A stretch of 64,000 bases of DNA from Chloroflexota bacterium (GTDB lineage Bacteria > Chloroflexota > Anaerolineae > Anaerolineales > Anaerolineaceae). The position numbers were made by a program, and so were the translations under genes. Every line of letters starts with the position of its first letter. Positions within the stretch are counted from its first letter, which is position 1. The DNA lies in the NCBI GenBank assembly GCA_021779955.1, contig JAJXZS010000036.1:1-64000 (forward strand), written 5' to 3'. The notes beneath the pieces were generated by a model. It was given only the letters and a program-made list of their open reading frames with translations, was not told the DNA's origin and made no database searches. Of the stretch, positions 50,412 to 58,728 are shown one piece after another.

Positions 50412-51962
50412 TTGACAGTCAAATCGCTTATCAAAGCCAGTGAATATCACGACTCGGTCAGCTTGATGCTGGTTGCCAAGGAATTGGTCAAGTTCCCCGG
50501 CGTCAAAGATGCCTCCGTTATGATGGGAACCGATGCCAACAAATCGCTGCTCGAACAGAGCGGACTGCTGACCCCCGAAGGTAAAGCTGCCACACCGAAC
50601 GACCTGATCATCGCGGTCAGCACCGATGCTGATGTCGACGCTGCCCTGGCTCATGCAGAATCCCTGCTCAACAAGAAAGCTGAAGCTGAAGAAGGGATCG
50701 AATTCCGTCCCAAGACCGTTCGCAGCGCCAGGAGGGCACATCCCAATGCCAACGTGGCGATCATCTCCATTGCGGGACGCTACGCTGCCGAAGAAGCCTG
50801 GGAGTGCCTCTTCCAGGGCATGCACGTGCTGCTCTTCTCGGATAACGTGAGCAAGGAAGACGAACTCGCCCTGAAGAAGTACGGCCGCGACCATGGCCTG
50901 CTGGTGATGGGTCCGGGCGCTGGCACCGCGATCCTCAATGGCGTCGCGCTTGCCTTCGCCAACGTCATCCCGGCCGGCCCGGTGGGTATCGTTTCTGCTG
51001 CAGGCACCGGCCTGCAGGAGACAAGCACTCTGCTCGCCAAGAACGGAGTGGGCATCACCCAGGGTATCGGCACCGGCGGCGGCGACGTCAAGAAGGAAAT
51101 CGGCGGCATCATGTACATCGAAGGCCTGAAAGCTTTACAGGCCGACCCCGCCACCAAAGTCATTCTGATGGTCAGCAAGCTTCCCGATCTCGAGGTCGAA
51201 CAAACCCTGCTCGAGCAGGTCAAAGCCAGCCAGAAACCCACAGTCATCTGCCTGCTGGGCGGCAAAGCCCGAAGCGCTCAACTCCCCGAGAACGCAATCG
51301 TGGTCAGCACGCTCGAAGAAGCAGGGCTCACCGCGGCAAAATTGGCGGGCGCAAAGATCGGCGACATCAAAGCCGCCATCGCTGCTGAAGCCGAAGAAAC
51401 CAGGAAGCAGGCGATTGAGCTCAAGAAGCTGCTCAAGCCCGGCCAGAAGCACTTGCGCGGTCTCTTCTCAGGCGGAACCCTGTGCTACGAATCGCAGGTC
51501 ATCTGGCGCGACAACTTCGAGATGGAAGTCTACTCAAACGCTCCCCTCGACAAGCACTTCAAGATGAAAGACTCCACGCGCAGCGAAGGCGATTGCGTGA
51601 TCGACCTGGGTGAAGAAGAATTCACCGTTGGCCGTCCGCACCCCATGATCGACAACGATCTGCGCGTCCGCAGGATCTTGCAGGAAGCTGCCGACCCGTC
51701 TGTTGCAGTGATCATGCTCGACGTGGTCATCGGTTACGGCGCGCACCCCGACCCCGCTGCTGAACTTGGCGACGCCATCCTCAAAGCCCGCGCAGCTGCC
51801 AAGAAAGACGGCCGTGAAGTGCTCTTCGTCGCATCCGTCACAGGCACTGAAGAAGACCCGCAGTGCCTCAGCCGCACCACCGATATGCTCCAGGCTGCCG
51901 GCGTGCATGTGCTCAAAGACAACGCGATGGCTTCACGTCTCGCAGGGTACCTCATTTCCTGA
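50412..51962 (+). CDS. fdrA: FdrA-family protein (carbamoyltransferase-type subunit)
   Basis: A 516-aa FdrA protein, related to succinyl-CoA synthetase alpha/beta domains. Features: N-terminal domain with SLMLVAKELVKFPGVKDASV, a CoA-ligase-like Rossmann part (GPGAGTAILNGVALAFANV, GPVGIVSAAGTGLQETSTLL) and the C-terminal HPMIDNDLRVRRILQEAADP. In E. coli, FdrA with YlbE and YlbF forms a three-subunit oxamate carbamoyltransferase; the DUF1116 and DUF2877 genes here complete that set. The start is TTG 50412 after GAAAGGAGG. Confidence 0.88.
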   Translation: MTVKSLIKASEYHDSVSLMLVAKELVKFPGVKDASVMMGTDANKSLLEQSGLLTPEGKAATPNDLIIAVSTDADVDAALAHAESLLNKKAEAEEGIEFRPKTVRSARRAHPNANVAIISIAGRYAAEEAWECLFQGMHVLLFSDNVSKEDELALKKYGRDHGLLVMGPGAGTAILNGVALAFANVIPAGPVGIVSAAGTGLQETSTLLAKNGVGITQGIGTGGGDVKKEIGGIMYIEGLKALQADPATKVILMVSKLPDLEVEQTLLEQVKASQKPTVICLLGGKARSAQLPENAIVVSTLEEAGLTAAKLAGAKIGDIKAAIAAEAEETRKQAIELKKLLKPGQKHLRGLFSGGTLCYESQVIWRDNFEMEVYSNAPLDKHFKMKDSTRSEGDCVIDLGEEEFTVGRPHPMIDNDLRVRRILQEAADPSVAVIMLDVVIGYGAHPDPAAELGDAILKARAAAKKDGREVLFVASVTGTEEDPQCLSRTTDMLQAAGVHVLKDNAMASRLAGYLIS

Positions 51963-51980
51963 AAGGAGAGGAGCGCAAAA

Positions 51981-53387
51981 ATGGCAGAAAGAAAAATCCA
52001 AGATCTATTCGGAAAACCCGTGGAGGTTGTCAATGTTGGCCTTCAGGGGTTCATCCAACCCATGAAAGACCAGGGCGTCCCCGTTGTGGACGTCGACTGG
52101 CGCCCTCCCAAGGAAGGGATCCGCCACCTTCGGGTCACCAGGAACGGAAAGTCCATCGACGAAGCCAACGATGAGGTCGTCAGCCGCATCAAGAAAGCCC
52201 GCCCCGTGCTGGTTGGCATGGGCCTGGCCATCGACACCATCCCCGGCTACAAACCCAACCTGATCCTGCACGCTGGCCCCCCGATCACCTGGGAGCGCAT
52301 GTGCGGACCCACGAAGGGTGCGGTGATGGGCGCTCTCATCTACGAGGGCCTGGCCAAAGACGAGAAGGAAGCCGCGGCTCTGGCTGCATCAGGCAAGATC
52401 GAATTTGCTCCGTGCCACCACTACCACGCTGTCGGACCCATGGCAGGTGTTGTGTCTGCGCACATGCCCGTCTTCATCATCGAGAACAAGGCTTTCGGCA
52501 ACAAGGCATATGCCACCATGAACGAAGGGTTGGGCAAGGTCCTCCGCTTCGGCGGCATGGGACCCGATGTCTACGCCCGGCTGCACTGGATGACAGACGT
52601 CCTCTATCCCTCCCTTAAGCGCGCGCTGGCAACCCTGCCAGACGGCATCGATATCAAATCATTGATCGCCCAGGCGCTACACATGGGTGACGAGTGCCAC
52701 AACCGCAACCGCGCTGGAACTTCGTTGTTCCTCCGCGCGATCGCACCAGCCCTCGCCCGCACCAGCACCGACAACGAAACCCTTGCCAAAGTGATCGAGT
52801 TCATCGACAAGAACGATCACTTCTTCCTCAATCTCTCGATGCCCGCAGGAAAAGCGGCCCTCGAGCCCGCGGAGGGCGTCGAAGGCAGCTCAGTGATGAC
52901 CATCATGGCCCGCAACGGCACAGATTTCGGCATCCAGATCAGCTCGATGCCCGGCAAGTGGTTCACGGCCCCGGCTCCCATGGTGGAAGGCCTCTACTTC
53001 CCCGGTTTCAGCGAAAAGGATGCCAACCCCGATATCGGCGATAGCACGGTTTGTGAGACCGCCGGTTACGGCGGCGTTGCCATGGCTGCAGCCCCTGCCA
53101 TCGTCAAGTTCGTTGGCGGCACCCCGCAAATGGCCATCGACAGCACGCTCGAGGCGTACGAGATCACCTACAGCGAGCATGAAGGCTTTACCATCCCGGT
53201 TCTGAACTTCCGCGGCACGCCGCTTGGTTTCGATGTCCGCAAGGTTATGGAGACCGGAATCATGCCCAAAATCAACACCGGAATCGCCCACAAGGATCCA
53301 GGAGTGGGCGGCATTGGCGCAGGAATCCTGCGCGCTCCTGAAAAGGTTTTCAAGGACGCGTTTGATGAATTCAGCAAATTCTGCTAG
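51981..53387 (+). CDS. DUF1116 (YlbE-like) protein
   Basis: A 468-aa DUF1116 protein. Conserved stretches include HAGPPITWERMCGPTKGAVM, CHHYHAVGPMAGVVS, MGDECHNRNRAGTSLFLRAI and NGTDFGIQISSMPGKWFTAP. The His, Cys, Asn and Arg residues in these blocks suggest a catalytic role; E. coli YlbE is the second subunit of the oxamate carbamoyltransferase. It follows fdrA by 18 nt with ribosome site GAAAGGAGAGGAG. Confidence 0.9.
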   Translation: MAERKIQDLFGKPVEVVNVGLQGFIQPMKDQGVPVVDVDWRPPKEGIRHLRVTRNGKSIDEANDEVVSRIKKARPVLVGMGLAIDTIPGYKPNLILHAGPPITWERMCGPTKGAVMGALIYEGLAKDEKEAAALAASGKIEFAPCHHYHAVGPMAGVVSAHMPVFIIENKAFGNKAYATMNEGLGKVLRFGGMGPDVYARLHWMTDVLYPSLKRALATLPDGIDIKSLIAQALHMGDECHNRNRAGTSLFLRAIAPALARTSTDNETLAKVIEFIDKNDHFFLNLSMPAGKAALEPAEGVEGSSVMTIMARNGTDFGIQISSMPGKWFTAPAPMVEGLYFPGFSEKDANPDIGDSTVCETAGYGGVAMAAAPAIVKFVGGTPQMAIDSTLEAYEITYSEHEGFTIPVLNFRGTPLGFDVRKVMETGIMPKINTGIAHKDPGVGGIGAGILRAPEKVFKDAFDEFSKFC

Positions 53388-53412
53388 TCAACTCAGTTAA
53401 GGAGAATAAAGT

Positions 53413-54294
53413 ATGAAACTCATCGATTTGACTCTGCCTTTAGGAATTGCAACGCCCGCGTGGCCCACCTACGAACCTCTGCAGGTGAAATACTTCAAAC
53501 GCCTGGCACCCAACGGCGCAAATGGACAACTCCTCACCCACTCCAACCACCTCGGTACGCACCTTGATGGCGAGTGCCACTTCTGGACCGCCGGTAAAGA
53601 TATCGCGTCCCTCACGATGGACTACCTGGTCAATGAAGCCGCGGTAGTCGATTTGAGCGACGTTGCCGGTGACTATGATGTGTACACCTCAAAGATGGTT
53701 ACAGACCGCGTCGAAGTCAAGCACGGCGATATCCTCATCATCCATACCGGTTACCACCACTTCGGATGGGATATGCCGGAAGCCGACGAAGTCCGCTACA
53801 TGGTTCAGCATCCGGGTCCTGATGTCGAATTTGCCAAGTGGGCTCAGAAACTCGAGCTGCGCTGGATCGGTGTCGATTGCGGTTCTGCTGACCACCCCAT
53901 GAACACCATCATTCGCAACTGGATGCCCCGCCAGGCGAAACAGGCCGAGAAAGTATTCCAGAAGAAATTCCACAAATCGCTGGAAGAATTCTACACAGAC
54001 GAAAAGTACCAGTTCATGCACCTCGATATGTTCCCGCATCACATTCTGCATGCTGAATGCCTTGGCGGCGATCTCGACTTGCTGCTCAACCGCCGCGTCA
54101 AGATCGGTTTCTTCCCCTGGCGCTTCGTCGATGGTGAATCCTCCATCGGACGCTGCGTGGCCTTCGTCGAAGATGATGAATATGAGAAGCTGATGGCAAA
54201 GAAAGCCACCATGCCCAAGTCGAAATTCGGTGACTGCTACGAACCCAAGCATATCGAATCACTCAACAAGTTGACTAAAGCCAACCTGGCTTAG
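53413..54294 (+). CDS. Cyclase-family metal-dependent amide hydrolase
   Basis: A 293-aa member of the cyclase/kynurenine-formamidase/isatin-hydrolase family. The metal motif SNHLGTHLDGECHFW follows the family pattern HxGTHxDxPxHF, with Glu-Cys in place of the usual Pro. LGTHLDGECHF and GDILIIHTGYHHFGW complete the core. Relatives open cyclic or acyl amides, so opening of a nucleobase-derived ring or ureide is plausible. The protein is longer than typical (about 210-260 aa) with an extra C-terminal part from about 190. Confidence 0.85.
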   Translation: MKLIDLTLPLGIATPAWPTYEPLQVKYFKRLAPNGANGQLLTHSNHLGTHLDGECHFWTAGKDIASLTMDYLVNEAAVVDLSDVAGDYDVYTSKMVTDRVEVKHGDILIIHTGYHHFGWDMPEADEVRYMVQHPGPDVEFAKWAQKLELRWIGVDCGSADHPMNTIIRNWMPRQAKQAEKVFQKKFHKSLEEFYTDEKYQFMHLDMFPHHILHAECLGGDLDLLLNRRVKIGFFPWRFVDGESSIGRCVAFVEDDEYEKLMAKKATMPKSKFGDCYEPKHIESLNKLTKANLA

Positions 54295-54323
54295 TAGACC
54301 CATATTATTAAAAGGAGTTTGCC

Positions 54324-55049
54324 GTGAAATTCGAATTGCCTGAAAAAGCATCTGTAGAGACCCTGGAAATCGACGCTCGCGAAGTCGAAGCCATGCTCCA
54401 GGGCCCCAAAATGGATCTCAAACCCTGGCCCGGTGCCCAGGTCAAATTGAAGGACGGACGCATCCTCTTCATCCGCGAAGCTCGTCTCGACGAAGCCCCC
54501 AAGATGCTCACCTACATGGAAAAGATCATGCACGTCGATCACGACTTCTATGATATCGTGGGCGCCCGCGTCTATTCCGAGATCCTCGGCTGGTATCGCT
54601 CGCGCCTCAAGGACCCCTATACCCTCGTCGGTTTGATCGACGGCAAATGGGCAGGCTTCGCCAACGGCCGCCTGATGAACGAGGATATCAACATTTCCCT
54701 CCACACCATGGCCCTCCTGCGCGGCGGACGTATTGGCGCAGTGATGTATTACGCCAAAGCCTACTACGGTTTCGAAATCCTTGGCAACAAGGAATGGTGG
54801 GCGACCTACGAAAGCTACAACGGCTGGATGCGCTGGGGTCTCGGCATGGCTCAACCTTCCTACCCATGGCCCGATGTCCAACACGAACTCGGCGGCGCCA
54901 AGGTCTACTATGTCACCAAGAAGTACTGGGATCAGTTGATCAAACAGTACGTGCGCCAGATGGCCGGCGCCGATCTCGACTTCAACGTGTCTGATGAAGT
55001 TCGCAAAGCCAACGAAGAACTCATCGTCCCCGACGAAATCCTGGTCTAA
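54324..55049 (+). CDS. Uncharacterised protein, possibly GNAT-like
   Basis: A 241-aa cytoplasmic protein. Residues 45-150 resemble a GNAT acetyltransferase layout: a beta strand ILFIREARLDEAPKM, then YTLVGLIDGKWAGFANGRL and the loop LLRGGRIGAVMYYAKAYYGF. It is aromatic-rich in the middle (EWWATYESYNGWMRWGLGM). This similarity is weak. It is the last gene of the operon with FdrA, DUF1116 and the cyclase, so it likely takes part in the same pathway. Confidence 0.5.
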   Translation: MKFELPEKASVETLEIDAREVEAMLQGPKMDLKPWPGAQVKLKDGRILFIREARLDEAPKMLTYMEKIMHVDHDFYDIVGARVYSEILGWYRSRLKDPYTLVGLIDGKWAGFANGRLMNEDINISLHTMALLRGGRIGAVMYYAKAYYGFEILGNKEWWATYESYNGWMRWGLGMAQPSYPWPDVQHELGGAKVYYVTKKYWDQLIKQYVRQMAGADLDFNVSDEVRKANEELIVPDEILV

Positions 55050-55065
55050 GCCTCAATCACCTTCA

Positions 55066-55097
55066 ACTCCCGAGATTTCAAAACAAATCTCGGGAGT
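55066..55097 (+). terminator. Intrinsic terminator of the catabolic operon
   Basis: Perfect 13-bp stem ACTCCCGAGATTT / AAATCTCGGGAGT, 6-nt loop, then CTGCTTTTTA. It lies 17 nt after the last gene. Confidence 0.93.
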
Positions 55098-55352
55098 CTG
55101 CTTTTTAGCTGCAGATTCGCCGAAGGAGGCGAATAGACGGTTAAAAAAAGCGGAACCAGATACGGCAAGCCAGCGCTCGCTGGCTCAGAGGATTACAGGC
55201 GGAAATCGCCTCATCCCAGCGCTTCTTTCAACTAGGCTTTATCAGCTTCCACCTGCCAGCGCTCTCTCCTTATAGACCTACCTACAAGGACTTAGTTGAC
55301 AAACTAAAGCGGGATCTTTTTGAAAATAAATAGAATTTCGCCTGATTGCCTA
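55098..55352. other. Intergenic stretch with small inverted repeats
   Basis: No gene is supported. Two small inverted repeats are visible: ATTCGCC-GAAGGA-GGCGAAT (about 55109-55128) and GCCAGCG-CT-CGCTGGC (about 55171-55186). A GGACTTAGTTGACAAACTAA stretch at about 55289 contains AGTTTG/CAAACT-type symmetry. Nothing recognisable otherwise. Confidence 0.4.
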
Positions 55353-55380
55353 TTGACAACCCTCTCATTCGATTTATACT
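55353..55380 (+). promoter_or_regulatory. Promoter of the membrane protein/HTH pair
   Basis: TTGACA (55353-55358), 16-bp spacer and TATACT (55375-55380), 54 nt before the ATG at 55434. Confidence 0.65.
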
Positions 55381-55433
55381 ATAAATAGATTTGCAGTGCA
55401 AACTATTATTCAAATCAGTGGGAGGTGGATGCC

Positions 55434-56060
55434 ATGCAAAATCTAGATAAGACGCGCTTTATCGCCGCGAATTATTCGAACTTGCAGGGTCTCAAGGGCG
55501 TGCCGATGGGGCTGCTGCTGATCACGGTTGTGCTTTGGGCCAACCAGCTACACGGGCGGGCTACCGATCTGTCGCTTCCGATCCTATTCGGGGTTGTAAC
55601 GATTGTGGTGACTTTCCTGATCTACCGTTATTACAAGTCCCATTTTGGAAAGGTCGAGAGCACCCCGAAACAGAAGCGGGTGGTATTTCTCCTCTCTATT
55701 GTCGGGGCGTTGGTGGCATTAGGCGCGTTTCTGGGCGATAATTATCTGCACCTTCCGCTTAGCCTGGTTGGATTGGTGTTCGCAGCGACAGTGGTGACGG
55801 AATACCTGCGTATGCAGTGGATCGCACCGGGACACTACCTACTGCCCGCGATGCTGGCTTGTTTCGTCATCATCCTATTGGTGAGCATTTTGCCGCTACT
55901 GGGAGCAGGGGATTGGTGGAAACTGCTTGGACTGCGCGAGCAGATGTTCGGGGTACTGGTGGTAGTCGGCGCGGTGATTGTGGCATACGGCCTGTTCGGG
56001 CACTGGTACTTCGTCCACCAACTGCCGCTTGTGACTCCTGAAGCAAAAGGCGAGGAATAA
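55434..56060 (+). CDS. Uncharacterised six-helix membrane protein
   Basis: A 208-aa protein with about six hydrophobic segments (MGLLLITVVLWANQL; LPILFGVVTIVVTFLIY; VVFLLSIVGALVALGAFLG; LPLSLVGLVFAATVV; LLPAMLACFVIILLVSIL; MFGVLVVVGAVIVAYGLFG). No family recognised. The ATG at 55434 follows GGGAGGTGGATGCC. It is 3 nt from an HTH regulator gene, a pairing common for small self-regulated membrane modules. Confidence 0.65.
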   Translation: MQNLDKTRFIAANYSNLQGLKGVPMGLLLITVVLWANQLHGRATDLSLPILFGVVTIVVTFLIYRYYKSHFGKVESTPKQKRVVFLLSIVGALVALGAFLGDNYLHLPLSLVGLVFAATVVTEYLRMQWIAPGHYLLPAMLACFVIILLVSILPLLGAGDWWKLLGLREQMFGVLVVVGAVIVAYGLFGHWYFVHQLPLVTPEAKGEE

Positions 56061-56063
56061 CCT

Positions 56064-56390
56064 ATGGGCAGCGTATTCGAAGAAATGGCCGGGTTGGACC
56101 GATTGATCCACGAGCCCTCGCGGCTGGCGATTCTGACGGCGCTTTCCACCTGCCAGCGCGCCGATTTCGTTTTCCTGCAGCGTATCACCGGTTTGACGGG
56201 GGGGAACTTATCCAGCCAAATCTCGAAACTGGCAGATGCCGGGTTGGTGAGCGTGGAGAAGAAGATCATCGCCAAACGCTCCAACACTCTTGTGCAAATC
56301 ACGCCACGGGGCCAGGAGGCAATCGAGCAGCACTGGCAGCAACTCGAGCAGCTGCGCAAAAGCGCACAGGAGTGGAAGCCGAAATCCTAA
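56064..56390 (+). CDS. Winged-helix regulator (HTH_27, MarR/ArsR-like)
   Basis: A 108-aa DNA-binding protein: LDRLIHEPSRLAILTALSTC, recognition helix GGNLSSQISKLADAGLVSVE, wing NTLVQITPRGQEA. This pattern matches the one-domain winged-helix regulators (HTH_27) often paired with small membrane proteins. Likely regulates its own operon; no operator identified. Confidence 0.85.
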   Translation: MGSVFEEMAGLDRLIHEPSRLAILTALSTCQRADFVFLQRITGLTGGNLSSQISKLADAGLVSVEKKIIAKRSNTLVQITPRGQEAIEQHWQQLEQLRKSAQEWKPKS

Positions 56391-56540
56391 CAGAAAGCTT
56401 CAGACTTAAACGCGATTGGCCCGTTTTCTGGCATTCTACTCACCTATTTTGGCGTGACTATAGTTATTTAAGAAGAATCCCGAAATCTTCAAACACAGAT
56501 TACGGGATGCGAATTCGAGGATAAGAATTGGCGCGACGGT

Positions 56541-57425
56541 TCAGGCAGGCAGAAGCGCGGCAGCCATCCCCGCAAAAGCATCGATGCCTGAAGAGTTGCC
56601 GAAGGATTCCAGCTTTCGCGCAATGGTGACCGGATCCATCTTGCAGGTATTGAGCAGCACCATCGCCGCCATGCCGACCCGCTCGTCCACCAGGCGCTGG
56701 ATCGCGGCTTCGATCAGGTTCGCCGAAATCCAGGTCGTCTGTTTACGCGCCAGCTCAAGCGCTAACGCGTTGAGTTGGCTGGTGAATTCATCCACGGCTC
56801 CCTCGCGGTTGAGCAGGCAGTTCAAGATCAGCAGGTAACCGGCCGTGATATCGTCACCGGACGGCGTCAATCCCATGCCGTTGCCCAAAATTAGCTTGAG
56901 GGCGTCTTCACAGGCAGCCAGATCCTTCGCACGCGTCCCCTGGCGCAGATTGCGCACCGCAACCCACAACTCCTGCTTCGCAGGGTCCACCGGAACCCTC
57001 TTGTTGAACAGCGCATCGACAACGAACAGGCAAGAGTCCTCGTGCCCGCCCCGGTCAAGCAATTGAAAGATCGAAACGATCTGCGAGACGATCGTCCCTT
57101 TCATAGCGTGTGCTTTCACCTGGGGCAGGGGCTCAGGCGCGATTTCGGTCAGCGAGGATAAATCCAAATCCCATTCGCCCATGCGCAGATGATTATCCGC
57201 CAGGCTCGCGCGTGTATTCAACGCCAAACCCCCGGGGTACTCCTCAGGATCGTCTATCTGTATGCTGAACGGATTATCGATACTGTTCCCGGTCAGGAAC
57301 ACAACTCGATCTCCGAAGAGGACGAAGATCCCCTTCGAGGTAATCCCAATCACTTTTCCATCAACGTTGGATCGCAATAACGGGGCGATGAAGCTCCCGG
57401 CTTTATGAATCTTTACAGGCATCAT
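56541..57425 (-). CDS. DUF2877 protein (YlbF-like, third carbamoyltransferase subunit)
   Basis: A 294-aa DUF2877 protein, recognised by ILGNGMGLTPSGDDITAGYL near residue 178, the family signature, with IAPEPLPQVKAHAMKGTIV upstream. In E. coli YlbF it is the third subunit of the FdrA/YlbE/YlbF oxamate carbamoyltransferase. The gene is on the opposite strand, about 1.5 kb from the fdrA-DUF1116 operon, so expression is uncoupled. It overlaps the upstream peptidase gene by 4 nt. Confidence 0.87.
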   Translation of the reverse strand: MMPVKIHKAGSFIAPLLRSNVDGKVIGITSKGIFVLFGDRVVFLTGNSIDNPFSIQIDDPEEYPGGLALNTRASLADNHLRMGEWDLDLSSLTEIAPEPLPQVKAHAMKGTIVSQIVSIFQLLDRGGHEDSCLFVVDALFNKRVPVDPAKQELWVAVRNLRQGTRAKDLAACEDALKLILGNGMGLTPSGDDITAGYLLILNCLLNREGAVDEFTSQLNALALELARKQTTWISANLIEAAIQRLVDERVGMAAMVLLNTCKMDPVTIARKLESFGNSSGIDAFAGMAAALLPA

Positions 57426-58273
57426 TGTTCGCTATCCTCTGTTTCGAGGTAGATCGCCATGTTGCCAAGCACGCCCCAGGATGCCGAGAACAACTTGTTG
57501 GTCACCTCATAAATCTCACTGTTGTTCATGTAGCGGATGGTTTGCGAGCCGTAACCGGTGACGATGACCACATGCTCGTACGCCGCCACGGTAGTGACAT
57601 TCCCTTCGCTGTCGACATATTCCTCCGGCGTGCCGTACGTGACGTTCCCGATCACCCAGACGATCACAGGGTTGCCCTTTGCCACGCTGGCTTTGATGTC
57701 GTCAAGCGTCAACCCTTTGGCAGCTTTGGCGTTCAGACCGTAATCGCGCAGCAGCGCAGCGACCGGCCCGGCATGCACGCCATAATCCTCGGGGGGAATG
57801 TGCCCCCATGAGCCTTCAACGTCACCCACGAAGCCAAGGTCCGGATTGTCGGAAATGGGCAGTTCGTCCTGGAATTCCTTTTCGTTGATCGTCACACCGA
57901 AATAGCGCGCCCAATCGACAGCCGCTGCAGCCTCGCAGCCGATGCTGTAAAACTGGCGGTGACCCTTGATGTCGGTAATATAGAATTTGTCGGGAAACAG
58001 CGGGCTGGACGTCTCTGTGGGGGGAACGGGAGTAAGAGTTTTCGTTGCGGTTGGAGGAATTCGAGTCGAGGTGGGCGTGCGAGTGGGAGCAGGCCGGTAG
58101 GTGATGGCTTTTGTCGGCGTTGCTGATCTTGTGGCCGATGGCACGGACAAGTTGTTCAGAGCGTGGCCTTGCGGCCTGGCAGCCTTTTCCACCTGGAAGA
58201 CAGAAACAAGCACCGCCAGCCCCATGAAACCAATCATTGCGTAAGCGAGAAGAGATGGCGGTTTCCCATTCAT
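57422..58273 (-). CDS. Exported C39-like peptidase-family protein
   Basis: A 283-aa protein: N-terminal membrane anchor (LLAYAMIGFMGLAVLVSVF), Thr/Pro-rich linker (about 48-92), and a C39_2-type papain fold. Candidate residues are Cys in FYSIGCEAAAAVDWARYFG, the middle helix GPVAALLRDYG and His in AAYEHVVIVTGYG. Similar proteins bind or cleave peptides outside the cell. Its co-transcription with the DUF2877 gene looks accidental. Confidence 0.82.
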   Translation of the reverse strand: MNGKPPSLLAYAMIGFMGLAVLVSVFQVEKAARPQGHALNNLSVPSATRSATPTKAITYRPAPTRTPTSTRIPPTATKTLTPVPPTETSSPLFPDKFYITDIKGHRQFYSIGCEAAAAVDWARYFGVTINEKEFQDELPISDNPDLGFVGDVEGSWGHIPPEDYGVHAGPVAALLRDYGLNAKAAKGLTLDDIKASVAKGNPVIVWVIGNVTYGTPEEYVDSEGNVTTVAAYEHVVIVTGYGSQTIRYMNNSEIYEVTNKLFSASWGVLGNMAIYLETEDSEQ

Positions 58274-58356
58274 ACGACAAATAATCCCTCACAATCATAC
58301 CCGAGAATCGATTCAACTTCCAGCCGGTTAATGGTCGAATGTGCTGCCTTAAACCA

Positions 58357-58378
58357 AAACGCCCCTTACGGGCGTTTC
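58357..58378 (-). terminator. Terminator of tRNA-Phe
   Basis: On the minus strand, AACGCCC-GTAAG-GGGCGTT followed by TTGGTTTAAG, 3 nt past the tRNA. Seven-bp stem. Confidence 0.75.
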
Positions 58379-58380
58379 AG

Positions 58381-58453
58381 TGCCGAGACTGGGAATCGGA
58401 CCCAGGACACCACAATTTTCAGTCGTGTGCTCTACCAACTGAGCTATCTCGGC
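58381..58453 (-). tRNA. tRNA-Phe (anticodon GAA)
   Basis: A cloverleaf on the minus strand: acceptor GCCGAGA / TCTCGGC with discriminator A, D-arm TAGCTCAGTTGGTAGAGCA, anticodon stem CACGA / TTGTG with loop CTGAAAA (anticodon GAA), and T-arm GGGTCCGATTCCC. 73 nt; CCA is not encoded. Confidence 0.96.
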
Positions 58454-58503
58454 GGGGTGTAAAGAATTTTACCTGCTCGAGGCGAGTATGTCAAGAAAAA
58501 AGA

Positions 58504-58670
58504 CGAGAATCGAGAATAGAGAGTGGAGATTGGTAAAAAACACTGAGAGCCATTGTCATTGCCAGGGTTAGCCAGCTCGTGAATGCACAATAAGAAATCC
58601 TCCATGACATGAATCGATTGGATGACAAAGGAGGTTTTTACTGTTCTCCATTCTCCACTCTCGATTCTCG
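58504..58670. repeat. Imperfect inverted repeat pair flanking 110 bp
   Basis: CGAGAATCGAGAATAGAGAG (from 58504) and the reverse complement of 58644-58670 (CGAGAATCGAGAGTGGAGAA and on) share CGAGAATCGAGA, GAGTGGAGA and a nearby GTAAAAA. The 110 bp between has no gene. It may be a small degenerate non-autonomous element or a large hairpin in front of the EamA gene. Confidence 0.5.
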
Positions 58671-58728
58671 AACTTTTTTACCATTATAATAAGGCGTCAT
58701 TCATATCACTGAAAAGAGAACTCTCTCC

